Below the pieces are notes generated by a model. That model was not told the origin of the DNA. It worked only from the letters and a program-made list of their open reading frames with translations, and did no database searches. Below, one piece after another: positions 7,882 to 16,364 of a stretch of 32,548 nucleotides of DNA. Made by a program: the position numbers and the translations under genes. Position 1 is the stretch's first letter. The number at the start of each line of letters is the position of its first letter. The stretch is from Bacteroidia bacterium (GTDB lineage Bacteria; Bacteroidota; Bacteroidia; CAILMK01; JBBDIG01), in assembly GCA_040880525.1 (NCBI GenBank), contig JBBDIG010000025.1, positions 1 to 32,548 of the forward strand. The letters are read 5' to 3'.

Positions 7882-8052
7882 CTAATTAGGACATATTTGT
7901 CCGATATGAATGGGTTTTGATTGACACATTCTGGCTAAAATATGGTGCAGCCGCAGCGCCTCACGAATCAGTTCGCTCGCATTTTGGTAGGTCCCCTCTT
8001 CAAGCTGCCGGGCAATGTATTTTTTCTGCTTATCAGTAAGACTTACATTCAT
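7882..8052 (-). CDS. short ParD-like antitoxin (orphan, probably truncated)
   Basis: A 56-residue frame starting MNVSLTDKQKKYIARQLEEG and continuing TYQNASELIREALRL, the ribbon-helix-helix domain of ParD-type antitoxins (strand, helix with the G-x-Y-x-x-A-S-E turn, second helix). ParD proteins are usually about 80 residues, the C-terminal half binding the ParE toxin; here the tail is short and unusual (HHILARMCQSKPIHIGQ) because the frame runs into the rrf2 promoter region. No parE follows. It may be a remnant or a stand-alone RHH DNA-binding protein. Confidence 0.65.
   Translation of the reverse strand: MNVSLTDKQKKYIARQLEEGTYQNASELIREALRLHHILARMCQSKPIHIGQICPN
7883..7906 (-). promoter_or_regulatory. 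probable Rrf2/NsrR operator upstream of rrf2
   Basis: The core GGACATATTTGTCC (7889-7902) is a perfect inverted repeat of GGACA/TGTCC with a 4-base spacer. A second copy precedes ric. It overlaps the expected -33 region of the rrf2 promoter and also the last codons of the ParD-like gene. Confidence 0.72.
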
Positions 8053-8210
8053 AATAAATTAATATTGATGTCTAAATTTAACAAACATGGACAAAAATTT
8101 ACGCGAGGTTACGAATGAAAAATGGGCAAGGGATGATATTGTATTCGTATGATCCCGTGTGAAGTTTCATTCAATATTCCGTCTGTTTATTGCTATGTTT
8201 TCCACATAAA

Positions 8211-8222
8211 ATGTGTACACAT
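8211..8222 (+). promoter_or_regulatory. palindromic operator candidate at the RHH antitoxin start
   Basis: ATGTGTACACAT is a perfect 12-bp palindrome ending within the antitoxin start codon (ATG at 8221). RHH antitoxins normally repress their own operon by binding short inverted repeats here. A TATGTTTT sequence (8195-8202), one base from the -7 consensus, precedes it. Confidence 0.5.
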
Positions 8223-8442
8223 GAAAAATGTAACGCTAAGTATGCCTGTAGATTTACTGAGAAAAAGCCGGGAATATGCACGCAGGCACGGAACCACCCT
8301 GAACCAGATGATACGCGATTTGCTGAAGCGTCAGGTTGAAAAAGAGGAATCATCAGTGGCTGATGCCATTATCGAACATGCACAAAAAACCGCTGTAATA
8401 GCGAACTATAAATGGAATCGTGAAAATGCGTATGAAAAATAA
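8221..8442 (+). CDS. ribbon-helix-helix antitoxin of a PIN toxin pair
   Basis: 73 residues from ATG 8221 (MKNVTLSMPVDLLRKSREYA). The RHH fold is clear: N-terminal strand NVTLSMP, helix LLRKSREYARRHG, then TTLNQMIRDLLKRQVEK. The C-terminal part (SVADAIIEHAQKTAVIANYKWNRENAYEK) would wrap the toxin. The frame stays open upstream to 8149, but the Met at 8221 gives the family-like N-terminus and follows a palindrome. The PIN-domain gene that follows overlaps its 3' end and is frameshifted, so this antitoxin now guards a broken partner. Confidence 0.85.
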   Translation: MKNVTLSMPVDLLRKSREYARRHGTTLNQMIRDLLKRQVEKEESSVADAIIEHAQKTAVIANYKWNRENAYEK

Positions 8443-8852
8443 AGTATTCATAGATTCCAATGTGTTTATTTATTTGTTTGTTTGTTTGATAAAAGTGATA
8501 CTCAAAAGCAGGTTAAAAGCGCAAGCCTGCTAAAAAGACTGGAGCAGGAGAATACCATTACTATTTCTACTCAAGTGGTGAAAGAGGTGAGTGCGATTCT
8601 TTTAAAAAAATTCAATTACCCGGTTCAGTACCTTAAGATATTCCTGACATACCTTGACAGTTTCGAAATTGTTGAAACACCCTTTCATTGGTTCAAATTG
8701 CCCTGGATATTATGCTTACCCAGCAGCTTTCAATTTGGGATGCATTAATTGTGGCTGCGGCAAACAGGGCCAACTGCTCTGTATTAATCACCAAGGATTT
8801 AAATCCCGGTCAGCAAATTCTTGGAATGAAGGTGCAGAACCAATTTTCTTGA
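8432..8852 (+). pseudogene. PIN-domain ribonuclease toxin, two frameshifts (VapC-like)
   Basis: Reading across three frames reconstructs a normal PIN protein. Frame one gives MKNKVFIDSNVFIYL (first catalytic Asp), frame two FDKSDTQKQVKSASLLKRLE through VVKEVSAILLKKF (Glu) to FEIVETP, frame three VQIALDIMLTQQLSIWDALI (Asp) and VLITKDLNPGQQ (Asp), ending TGA at 8850-8852. The first break is at four TTTG units (8473-8488); two units would restore the frame exactly. The second is near the CCC at 8680-8682, where one base appears missing. All four PIN acidic residues survive, so decay is recent, reversible at the first site, or in part a sequencing error. Confidence 0.85.
8473..8488 (+). repeat. 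TTTG tetranucleotide repeat, four units, inside the PIN gene
   Basis: Four tandem TTTG units directly after two TTTA units. Unit number sets the reading frame of the PIN toxin gene; slipped-strand mispairing here could switch it. Confidence 0.9.
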
Positions 8853-9108
8853 CTGTTATGCTTATGACATGTTTACTGGTTGCTAAAACTTTCCCATGAA
8901 TTTCCGCACATATTTATCCGGTATCCTTTTCCTTCCGGTAACGCCAATAGTGTTCAATCAGGTCTAACCAAAAATATCCGAAGTAATAAAGATTAATCTT
9001 ATGAAAACAGTTCAAATTAATAACCATACATTTTCTTATATAGAGAGACATCAAACCACAACTAGATGGTAGTTCGTTGCCACAATACGCCCAATATCGT
9101 CAGTGGTT

Positions 9109-11913
9109 TTATCGGATGACGGTAACCGTACCGGTATACCGGTAGCTTTTACCTTCAATGTCTTTAATCCTTAAAACGTACAAAAAGGAATTCTCCGGGC
9201 ATGGATGTCCTTTGAAATTGCCGTTCCATCCCATTTCTTGATCGTTTGATTCAAAGAGCTTTTCGCCCCACCGGTTATATACCTGGAAGAGGTACTCAGC
9301 CGCCCCAAACACGGAAGGCCTGAACACTTCATTCTGATGAGGCCCCAATCCATTTGGAGAGAAAATATTTGGAATATATACCAGTAGCTCCGGGTAAATG
9401 TAAATTTCCTGATACGCGGTATCCTCACAGCCGTTGCTATTTATTACCACAAGTTGAATACGGAATTGACCTGTGTCACGATAACTGTATTGCGGCTCAA
9501 ATTCCTTTGATCTTCCACCATCACCGGTCAGGTAGTCACCAAAATTCCATTCAAATTCGGGATCAATAGTTTGGGTTGAATTATTAATGAAATTGATTTG
9601 TGGATAAACGATGGATGTCCTTTCAGGATCGGCATCAAATGCTGCCACGGGCGGCACGCTAATTCGAAAAGGTTCATCATGAATATATTCAGCCGTACAA
9701 TTATGATCGGAAGTAACCTTTAATCTCAAGGTATATAAGCCAGGTACTTCATATATTACTGCAGGATTGGTTTCAGTAGAAAACTGTCCGTCACCAAAAT
9801 CCCATTCATAACTGCTGATGCTCCCTCGGCTTATGAACGTCTCATTAATAAACTGAAGTTTGCGCGGCACCGAACAACTCACATCTCCATCGTATGCAAT
9901 GGAAATTTCAGGAATAGGATGAATGTCTATAATAAGCTCTTCTGATATCATTGGACAACCTGAACGCCCTTCACTATTAGCCCTGAGCTTTACAGAACCG
10001 GTATCAATATCTGCCGGGCTGGGTTCATAAGTGCCGGTAAAATTGTCTATAAAAGCAAATGTGCCGCTGCCGGAACTTTCCCAATGTAATGAATCCAGGT
10101 GGCTTACTTCTGCACTGAAATTTATTTTGTTGTCTGCACATATTTCTTTTGGGGCATCCAATTTAATCGTACCCACGGGCCTTACCCTGATATCAATTGT
10201 ATTGGCAGCAGAACAGTTCTGATCGGAAACTACCTCTAAGTTGACAGAATATATATCAGGATCTTCATAAATGATTTGAGGATGGGCCGCTGTGGATTGC
10301 TGTCCATCACCAAAATCCCATGCGTAACTACTAATGCTCCCACGGCTGATTTTCCCCTCGCTTCTGAACTGAACTTTAAGTGGCAAAGAACAAATCTCCT
10401 CGCCATCGGAGGTAAAAGTAATTTCGGGAATTGGATGAATGTTAATGATAGTCTCATCCGATCTTTCAAGACAAATTGAACTATCTGCACTGTAAGCCCG
10501 GAGTGCTACAAAGCCTGTATCAATCTCTGCCTGGCTGGGTTCATAAGTGCCGGTAAAACTATCTACAAACGTAAATGTGCCATTGCCTGAACTTTCCCAC
10601 TGTATGGCAGAAAAATGAGTTGCATCTGTCTGGAAATTTATATTGCTCCCGGCACAGATATCGTTGGGGGCCTGTATTGCAAGTGCAGGTTTTACTGATA
10701 CTGAGAATGCACTGGCTGTGGTTGCCACCAGCGGACACGCATTATCTTTCAGATTTACTGTAAAATAATATGAAGCTTGTCTTACGTGGTTCTCATTTGG
10801 TGTCCAGCAAAATTTTCCTTCCGGCCTTTTTGCCGTGGTGCTAGTAAATATTCCTCCCGGTATTCCATTGTTCCAACTCATCGTTAAGGAATCATCCACA
10901 TCTTCATCTTCGCTATAAATATCAAAACATATTTGCTGACCGGGGCATGTGGCAACGGAATACTGAGATGTGCCGTTGATGCCGCTGAGGACGGGAATGT
11001 CATTTGCCGGGCATTGCATAATGATCAATTGGAAATCGCGCCTAATTTCACCTATCTTTAGTCCGTTGCGAAACTCCTCTACTTTGATCGCCATTACGGT
11101 TACCTGTGATTGTGTTGGTTTAAATTTTAAATCACCATTCATGGAATCAAGATGAAAACCCAGACATGTAGTTTGGTTAAAAGTATGATCTGCGATAGGA
11201 AATCCATCGAAATAAAGGGGCCGGGTAAATGAAAATGGAGGCAGGTAACTGCCGGAAATGGTACTATTACTCAAGGGGGGCGTAAAGCTATATACGAGCG
11301 AATCATCCTCCACATCCGTAACGCCCTGATTGTAAATGATGCATTGGTTTATGCAGGCCATCCCAATCGGCATATTGGTAAAAACCGGTGAATTGTTACA
11401 GGGCGCGTTGCATATATCCAACATAGCGCTGATAAAGAAGTATTGGTTGGCCATTCCCGTAGTAATTATGCCATTTCTGGCATTCATCCGCCAGCTAATT
11501 TCAAATTGGCAACAATCCACATCGCTAAAATCCACAATAGTTGTGAGAAGAATCTTCTGAATACCATAAGGAAAATTACAAGGCCTGGTGCACCGGGTGC
11601 AAATCCCGGCACAGACAGGGGTAATATCCACTGGTGACGCCATGATAGCCACCACGCTCCGATTAAAATCACAATTGATCCCGTTAATATTTATCCTTGA
11701 CCCATGGATTAATTCCTGTCCATTGCAGTCGCGATATATGGCAATGGTGATCCGGTAGGTGCTGTCGCCTAAGCACTGCCACTGAATGTCGGATGCCATC
11801 AGGTGAGAAGCTTTGGCCTGGTACGCGGATATTAACATGAGGATCAGGATATAAAACAATATTAGATAGAGCTTCTTCCCCTTTGATTTATAAATTTGGT
11901 TAAAGCTCTTCAT
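9109..11913 (-). CDS. large secreted PKD-repeat protein with T9SS type B (CHU_C) C-terminus
   Basis: About 934 residues from ATG 11913 (MKSFNQIYKSKGKKLYLILF), giving a typical signal peptide ending at AYQAKAS; the frame is open a further 28 codons upstream. The mature N-terminus (HLMASDIQWQCLGDSTYRITIAIYRDC) is a start seen on many Bacteroidota surface proteins. PKD domains show YAWDFGDGQQS, YEWDFGDGQFS and FEWNFGDYLTG. The end (VYIPNIFSPNG, then YNRWGEKLFES, WNGNFKG, YVLRIKD) is the gliding-motility-associated C-terminal sorting domain that directs export by T9SS. Two roughly 190-residue units in the middle are clearly duplicated. Probably an adhesin or surface-layer protein. Confidence 0.92.
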   Translation of the reverse strand: MKSFNQIYKSKGKKLYLILFYILILMLISAYQAKASHLMASDIQWQCLGDSTYRITIAIYRDCNGQELIHGSRININGINCDFNRSVVAIMASPVDITPVCAGICTRCTRPCNFPYGIQKILLTTIVDFSDVDCCQFEISWRMNARNGIITTGMANQYFFISAMLDICNAPCNNSPVFTNMPIGMACINQCIIYNQGVTDVEDDSLVYSFTPPLSNSTISGSYLPPFSFTRPLYFDGFPIADHTFNQTTCLGFHLDSMNGDLKFKPTQSQVTVMAIKVEEFRNGLKIGEIRRDFQLIIMQCPANDIPVLSGINGTSQYSVATCPGQQICFDIYSEDEDVDDSLTMSWNNGIPGGIFTSTTAKRPEGKFCWTPNENHVRQASYYFTVNLKDNACPLVATTASAFSVSVKPALAIQAPNDICAGSNINFQTDATHFSAIQWESSGNGTFTFVDSFTGTYEPSQAEIDTGFVALRAYSADSSICLERSDETIINIHPIPEITFTSDGEEICSLPLKVQFRSEGKISRGSISSYAWDFGDGQQSTAAHPQIIYEDPDIYSVNLEVVSDQNCSAANTIDIRVRPVGTIKLDAPKEICADNKINFSAEVSHLDSLHWESSGSGTFAFIDNFTGTYEPSPADIDTGSVKLRANSEGRSGCPMISEELIIDIHPIPEISIAYDGDVSCSVPRKLQFINETFISRGSISSYEWDFGDGQFSTETNPAVIYEVPGLYTLRLKVTSDHNCTAEYIHDEPFRISVPPVAAFDADPERTSIVYPQINFINNSTQTIDPEFEWNFGDYLTGDGGRSKEFEPQYSYRDTGQFRIQLVVINSNGCEDTAYQEIYIYPELLVYIPNIFSPNGLGPHQNEVFRPSVFGAAEYLFQVYNRWGEKLFESNDQEMGWNGNFKGHPCPENSFLYVLRIKDIEGKSYRYTGTVTVIR

Positions 11914-12356
11914 GGCTCTGGCTTCTTCTCTTATTGATATACAAGAGACGAGGAGAAAGACGAAAAGGTTTCCTGATGCCAGGTCTTGCTGGTTCAAAAA
12001 TTTAATGTCCGGTCTAAATCTTTGAAAAACAACAGTATGTGTTTTATAAAATTTGTTTCACTTTAAACATGATGGAGAGATAAACAGCACATTTTCAGGT
12101 GCTCTCATTCCCAACATACAGCCAAATCAATATCTACCACTTCCATGTTGAAATAAAAGATTATCTATCTTATAATTACCGGTTAGATGAGGTATTTTCT
12201 CCATTGGCCTAAGGTGGGTTTACTTTCTATTTTCATTTTCAAATCTTTTTGTGTAAACCAATTTTAAGGGCGAGATAAAGAGGCCGTTACAGGGTCCACC
12301 CCGTTAGCTTAATAAACTAATAAAGTTCTTCATGTGGATAATAATTTCTCCTGATT
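11914..12356. other. intergenic region, no gene recognised
   Basis: AT-rich spacer of 443 bases between two minus-strand T9SS genes. It should hold the promoter and signal for the PKD-repeat gene, but I see no exact TAnnTTTG box and no convincing hairpin. Confidence 0.5.
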
Positions 12357-13643
12357 TTAAAAATCTATCTTAGTAAATTTCCTAGCTATGGATTTATTTA
12401 TACGGATCAGGTATATTCCAGCCGGGAGCTGTCTGATATCCAATTGATAGACGCTATTTTCTTTTTGTAACCCGAAATCAAATCGAATTCCTTCAAGAGA
12501 ATAGATTTGCACCTCTTCTATGTCAATGTCAGTTAAGCTGATTTTCAGAATATTTTCAGCAGGATTAGGCCATAGTTTAAGGTTGTGAGCAGTTGCCGGG
12601 TTATCTATTCCCGTGTTCAGGCATTCATTTCCGTTTCCTCTGATGACATATCCATTTGTACCAACGGCCATTCCTTTACTCTCATAAAAGTCCATTTTAT
12701 GTATCCATTCTCCTCCGGAACCTGAAGGAAGAAGATAATTCATAAAAGAGGCTCCGGTATCTACAGAATAAACTACTTCATTTCCATCTTCACCCGCCCC
12801 ACGAATATCTTCAGGGCAGATGACATACGCAGTATTGTAAAAATCCATGTCGGGATTTGACAAAGCCGACCACGTTTGCCCCGAATCCGCAGAGGTGATA
12901 AGATTAGAAGCACCTCCGGCACAGATTCCCACAGCACCATTGAAATGAATATCATTTAAACCAAAAAAGGGTGAAGAATATACTGACATCCAGGTATGGC
13001 CTGAATCATTTGTGCGATATATTTCTCCATTGTCATTACAGACCAGGCCAACCTCAGGAGTTATAAAATGAACTGCATTTACAGCAGATAAAGTGTCGGC
13101 TAATTTGACAAAGGCCCAAGTATCACCCCGGTTATCAGATAAGCCAACAATTCCATCGTCCGCAGCTATGTAGGCAAAAGGTAAATCCGGCCAGGGTGTA
13201 TGAACATCATGGATTGTTCTGAATTCCGCAAAGCCACCAATAATTGGATTGAGAGGTCCCCAGTTAGATCCATGATCAGTAGTTCTCCAGATTTGTGCTT
13301 TTTTTCCTACAAACGAAGAGGTAATATAGGGGTCATTCCCTACACATAGCCCCATATCATCCTTCCAAAAATCCAGGGCATGCATGTTTGTATTGGCATT
13401 AGAATCAATAACCACAAAAACCCTGTTCCAGGTATCCCCGTTATCTGCCGTTCGCCATATCACCCCATGAGAACCAAATTCCCCGCTCAAAGTGCCGCAG
13501 GTATAAGCATAGTCTGATTGCACTTTAACTCCGAATAAAGCGATTGCCGAATCTACCTTTGAGGCTAGTTCCCAGGAGTGAGTTTGTGCTGTGACAATAA
13601 CACTCATTAAAATCATTGCGGCTATAGTTAGAGCTTTTTTCAT
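12357..13643 (-). CDS. secreted beta-propeller protein with T9SS type A sorting domain
   Basis: 428 residues. Signal peptide MKKALTIAAMILMSVIVTAQ; then repeated Asp-box/YCF48-like blades (IWRTADNGDTWNR, IWRTTDHGSNWGP, LSDNRGDTWAF, IYRTNDSGHTWMS, ITSADSGQTWSA), characteristic of BNR/sialidase-fold or photosystem-stability-factor-like propellers. No catalytic sialidase residues are evident. The C-terminus (LKLWPNPAENILKISL ... LPAGIYLIRINK) is a type A sorting domain recognised by the T9SS. Extracellular or surface bound; ligand unknown. Confidence 0.92.
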   Translation of the reverse strand: MKKALTIAAMILMSVIVTAQTHSWELASKVDSAIALFGVKVQSDYAYTCGTLSGEFGSHGVIWRTADNGDTWNRVFVVIDSNANTNMHALDFWKDDMGLCVGNDPYITSSFVGKKAQIWRTTDHGSNWGPLNPIIGGFAEFRTIHDVHTPWPDLPFAYIAADDGIVGLSDNRGDTWAFVKLADTLSAVNAVHFITPEVGLVCNDNGEIYRTNDSGHTWMSVYSSPFFGLNDIHFNGAVGICAGGASNLITSADSGQTWSALSNPDMDFYNTAYVICPEDIRGAGEDGNEVVYSVDTGASFMNYLLPSGSGGEWIHKMDFYESKGMAVGTNGYVIRGNGNECLNTGIDNPATAHNLKLWPNPAENILKISLTDIDIEEVQIYSLEGIRFDFGLQKENSVYQLDIRQLPAGIYLIRINKSIARKFTKIDF

Positions 13644-14024
13644 GACTTTTTTGCTTTAATTGATTTAGCGAAAAATTCTGGTATTAGCCCCTGCTGGGCG
13701 CACCCTGTGACGGGATGGCCGTTTTTGATGACCGAAATGAATGCCACAACCTGTAACCGGCAGGGAATCATACGTATTACAATGCAAGTTAAAACTTTTT
13801 TGATTATTATCAGGTCACATCGCTTGTGTTTCTTGCCTGATGAAATTTATATCTTTAGCCTCAATGCAGTTGGCATGGACATTTTTACAATTAGTATAAA
13901 AAAACCCGCCTTTCAACATCCTGATAATATTGTATTTCAGATAAAACCTCGTTGAAAGTTAATCCGTTTTTATTCCGAAAGGCTAATTGCAAAATGCCAA
14001 TGGCCAACAGCTAAAGGCGAACGG
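13644..14024. other. intergenic region with a long-loop inverted repeat and a degenerate direct repeat
   Basis: No convincing gene in 381 bases. CTTTCAAC (13910-13917) and GTTGAAAG (13951-13958) form an 8-bp inverted repeat with a 33-base loop. From about 13994 into the miaA end, GCCAA/GGCTAACAG-like words recur every 10-20 bases. Confidence 0.45.
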
Positions 14025-14954
14025 CTAACAGCCAACAGTCTTCCCCCATGCCTCCGGGCCGAACCAACGCATAGTCTTGTCTTTTCGGAACCAGGTCAAT
14101 TGCCGCTTGGCGTAGTTGCGGGTGTGCTGCTTGAATTTCAGCACGGCTTCATCAAAACTGTATTTGCTATCAAAATAATCGAAGAATTCTTTGTATCCGA
14201 CCGTCTGAAGCGCCTGATGCTGCCGGAATGGAAGGAGTGCCTCAACTTCTTTCAGCAGGCCGGCCTCCAGCATGGCATCACACCTTTGGTTAATGCGCGC
14301 ATACAGCGCCTCCCGGGGCCATTCGATTGCGAGTTTGATGGGCGTGAAAGGCCGTTCCAGCGGCTCCTTCCCTAAGAAGGCGGAATAAGGCCGGCCCGTT
14401 CCCAGTGATACCTCCAGCGCCCGGAGTACCCGCTGCGGATTTTGTATCTCTATCTGCCGGTAGCCCGCTGGATCTGCCTCCATGAGTTCTTGCTGCAGCG
14501 CCTCCAGCCCGTTTTGCAGGAGTCGCTGCTGCAATTGCTGGCGGATTTCCGGACTTACAGCGGGAATGGAATCAAACCCTTGCAGCAATGCCTGAATATA
14601 AAGACCGGAGCCTCCACACAATACGGCAAAGTCATTTTCCTGGTAAAGCGACTCTAACACGTTCAGCGCATCCCGGGCATAGGCCGCGGCAGAATAATCT
14701 TCTGCAATGGATTTGTTGCCGATCAAGTAATGGGGAACTGCGCTGAGTTCACGCGCAGTAGGCGGAGCGGTTCCAATTTTCATTTCGCGGTACACCTGCC
14801 GTGCATCAGCCGAAAGCACAGATGTCTGGTATTGGCGCGCTATTTCTACGGCCAGCCCGGTTTTTCCTGAAGCGGTGGGGCCGCAAACCGCTATGAGATA
14901 TTTTGTGGGGCGATGACTGATAAGATGTCGTAATAGTACAGTGGAGCGCTGCAA
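14025..14954 (-). CDS. miaA: tRNA dimethylallyltransferase MiaA
   Basis: 309 residues. Adds the dimethylallyl group to A37 of tRNAs reading UNN codons, using dimethylallyl diphosphate. The P-loop GPTASGKT is at 25-32, followed by SADARQVYREMKIGTA (family DSRQVY; here Ala replaces Ser), GGSGLYIQALLQG, IEIQNPQRVLRALEV, and the tRNA-binding QTVGYKEFFDYF and FKQHTRNYAKRQLTWFRKD. The only near-N-terminal start is TTG at 14954; no ATG precedes the P-loop. Its 3' end runs into the short GGCTAACAGCCAACAG-type repeat. Core gene. Confidence 0.97.
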   Translation of the reverse strand: MQRSTVLLRHLISHRPTKYLIAVCGPTASGKTGLAVEIARQYQTSVLSADARQVYREMKIGTAPPTARELSAVPHYLIGNKSIAEDYSAAAYARDALNVLESLYQENDFAVLCGGSGLYIQALLQGFDSIPAVSPEIRQQLQQRLLQNGLEALQQELMEADPAGYRQIEIQNPQRVLRALEVSLGTGRPYSAFLGKEPLERPFTPIKLAIEWPREALYARINQRCDAMLEAGLLKEVEALLPFRQHQALQTVGYKEFFDYFDSKYSFDEAVLKFKQHTRNYAKRQLTWFRKDKTMRWFGPEAWGKTVGC

Positions 14955-14985
14955 GCCTGTGTGTTCGCAGCAATATTACCGGAAG

Positions 14986-15588
14986 CTAGTATTTGTCGAG
15001 GTCATCATAATAGGTGTCTTCGTCCAGTTCATCAAATCCGGGATTATCAGGATCGTCAAAATCGTTCTCCAGTTCTTCTTCTTCGTCAAAGAGGAACTGC
15101 TTGCGGTTCTTGCGGCTCAGCGCGTTCATGAGGCTGGCTTCGTCCTCACTAACGTGGGTCAGGTCTGTCTCAACCGGATACTGTTCCGGAACGGCTCCCT
15201 CTGATTCTACTACCATTGGATAATTCAGTCCCTCCTGTTCAGGTAGTGTTTCAAGCACCTGAAGGCGAAATGTCCACATATTCACGAAGTCGTATACATA
15301 AATAAAGCGGTTGAAGTTTTCGCCTACAATATGATCCAGTTCTGTTGATCTCATGACCAGCAGTTCGTTTTCCTCATCTGTATCGCCCATCTCCAGAAGC
15401 GTGATCTCTGTACCTTGCTCCCAATCCTCATCCGATATGTAAAATGACGCCAATTGTCCTTCATCAAAATTCACTGCATTCAGGATCGCCTGGTGCAGTT
15501 GCTCAAAATTCTGACTGCCCCGGATGTCAATTTTCCGGTACACGCTTTCATTATCGGCCAGCCAAATTTTTATCCTGTAAATTGACAT
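14986..15588 (-). CDS. plasmid pRiA4b ORF-3-like protein
   Basis: 200 residues. The first 130 (IYRIKIWLADNESVYRKIDIRGSQNFEQLHQAI ... SFYISDEDWEQG ... FIYVYDFVNMWTFRLQV) match the pRiA4b ORF-3 / TnpR-passenger fold, an uncharacterised domain widespread in bacteria. The tail is extremely acidic (FDEEEELENDFDDPDNPGF, then DELDEDTYYDDLDKY). A good Shine-Dalgarno (AGGAG, 5 bases before the ATG) supports the start. It lies 31 bases upstream of miaA on the same strand, so the two may be cotranscribed. Function unknown. Confidence 0.85.
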   Translation of the reverse strand: MSIYRIKIWLADNESVYRKIDIRGSQNFEQLHQAILNAVNFDEGQLASFYISDEDWEQGTEITLLEMGDTDEENELLVMRSTELDHIVGENFNRFIYVYDFVNMWTFRLQVLETLPEQEGLNYPMVVESEGAVPEQYPVETDLTHVSEDEASLMNALSRKNRKQFLFDEEEELENDFDDPDNPGFDELDEDTYYDDLDKY

Positions 15589-15832
15589 TTCTCCTGTTTT
15601 TGATTCTCATTAAAATAATAATCAAGCATTTGATTACTGCGATGCAAAGATCGGAATATGAGAATTTTTTCCTTCATAATTTTGCATTTTAAAGAGGACA
15701 AAAGATGAGGGCTATTCCGTGAAACAACGCATTAGCGCTATTTTTGACCGTTAAAAAAAAGGATCATTGTTCTCTCAATAATTCCGGCCTGTTTTAAAGT
15801 GAATATTCATTTTTTTGAAAAATTTAATGACA

Positions 15833-16255
15833 ATGAAACTACAATATCTTCTGTTGATCATGGCACTCCTGATCTTGTATAGCGGCTGTAAAAAGGACAC
15901 GGGCCCTGACGAGCGGGATGCTTTTACTGGCCGGTACGAAGTAGATGAATATTGCGATAAAGATTCTGCATTTTATCATATTGAGATCGTAAAAACAGGC
16001 TCCGGAAACAAGGTGGAGATAAGAGGTGATGGCCTGTACGAGACAGGGTTTGTCCTGGAGGCCCTGATTACGGGGCGTAAACTCACCATCCCCATCCAGC
16101 AGGTAGAGATCTCCGCTGTGCCTCATATCTACTTTGAGTTCAGCGGTTCCGGATCGCTGAGCGACAACTATCTCCGGATTGACTACCAGGTATTTACCCT
16201 GGATGAAGGGCTTATTACGAGCGAAGACAGTTGTACTGCTTTTTGCTATATGTAG
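15833..16255 (+). CDS. small lipoprotein, unknown function
   Basis: About 140 residues. MKLQYLLLIMALLILYSGCKKD is a classic lipoprotein signal with lipobox LYSGC; Lys at +2/+3 after the Cys is common in surface-exposed Bacteroidota lipoproteins. The rest is predicted beta-rich (FTGRYEVDEYC, YHIEIVKTGSGNKVEI, GSGSLSDNYLRIDYQVF), similar in style to calycin-like lipoproteins. ATG 15827 is an alternative start six bases upstream. It stands alone between miaA/pRiA4b on the other strand and ppk1. Confidence 0.8.
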   Translation: MKLQYLLLIMALLILYSGCKKDTGPDERDAFTGRYEVDEYCDKDSAFYHIEIVKTGSGNKVEIRGDGLYETGFVLEALITGRKLTIPIQQVEISAVPHIYFEFSGSGSLSDNYLRIDYQVFTLDEGLITSEDSCTAFCYM

Positions 16256-16364
16256 AGAATTCACCCGCCTTCATATCCTGATCCGGTTAAACAGTTAGCC
16301 CTAAAATTCTTTTTCAGAGAATATACATCTAAACCCGATAAACCGGCTTCTTTTGGAAGATCTG

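Noticed and set aside
9001-9072. A 23-codon frame MKTVQINNHTFSYIERHQTT... resembling an alpha/beta-hydrolase N-terminus.
   Set aside because: Too short, ends in TAG with no continuation in another frame; at best a fragment.
13707-13955. An 82-residue plus-strand frame in the gap before miaA.
   Set aside because: No domain pattern or convincing ribosome-binding site; composition like the surrounding spacer.
13910-13958. 8-bp inverted repeat CTTTCAAC/GTTGAAAG as a terminator.
   Set aside because: The 33-base loop and AT-rich short stem make it a poor intrinsic terminator; noted only as part of the intergenic entry.
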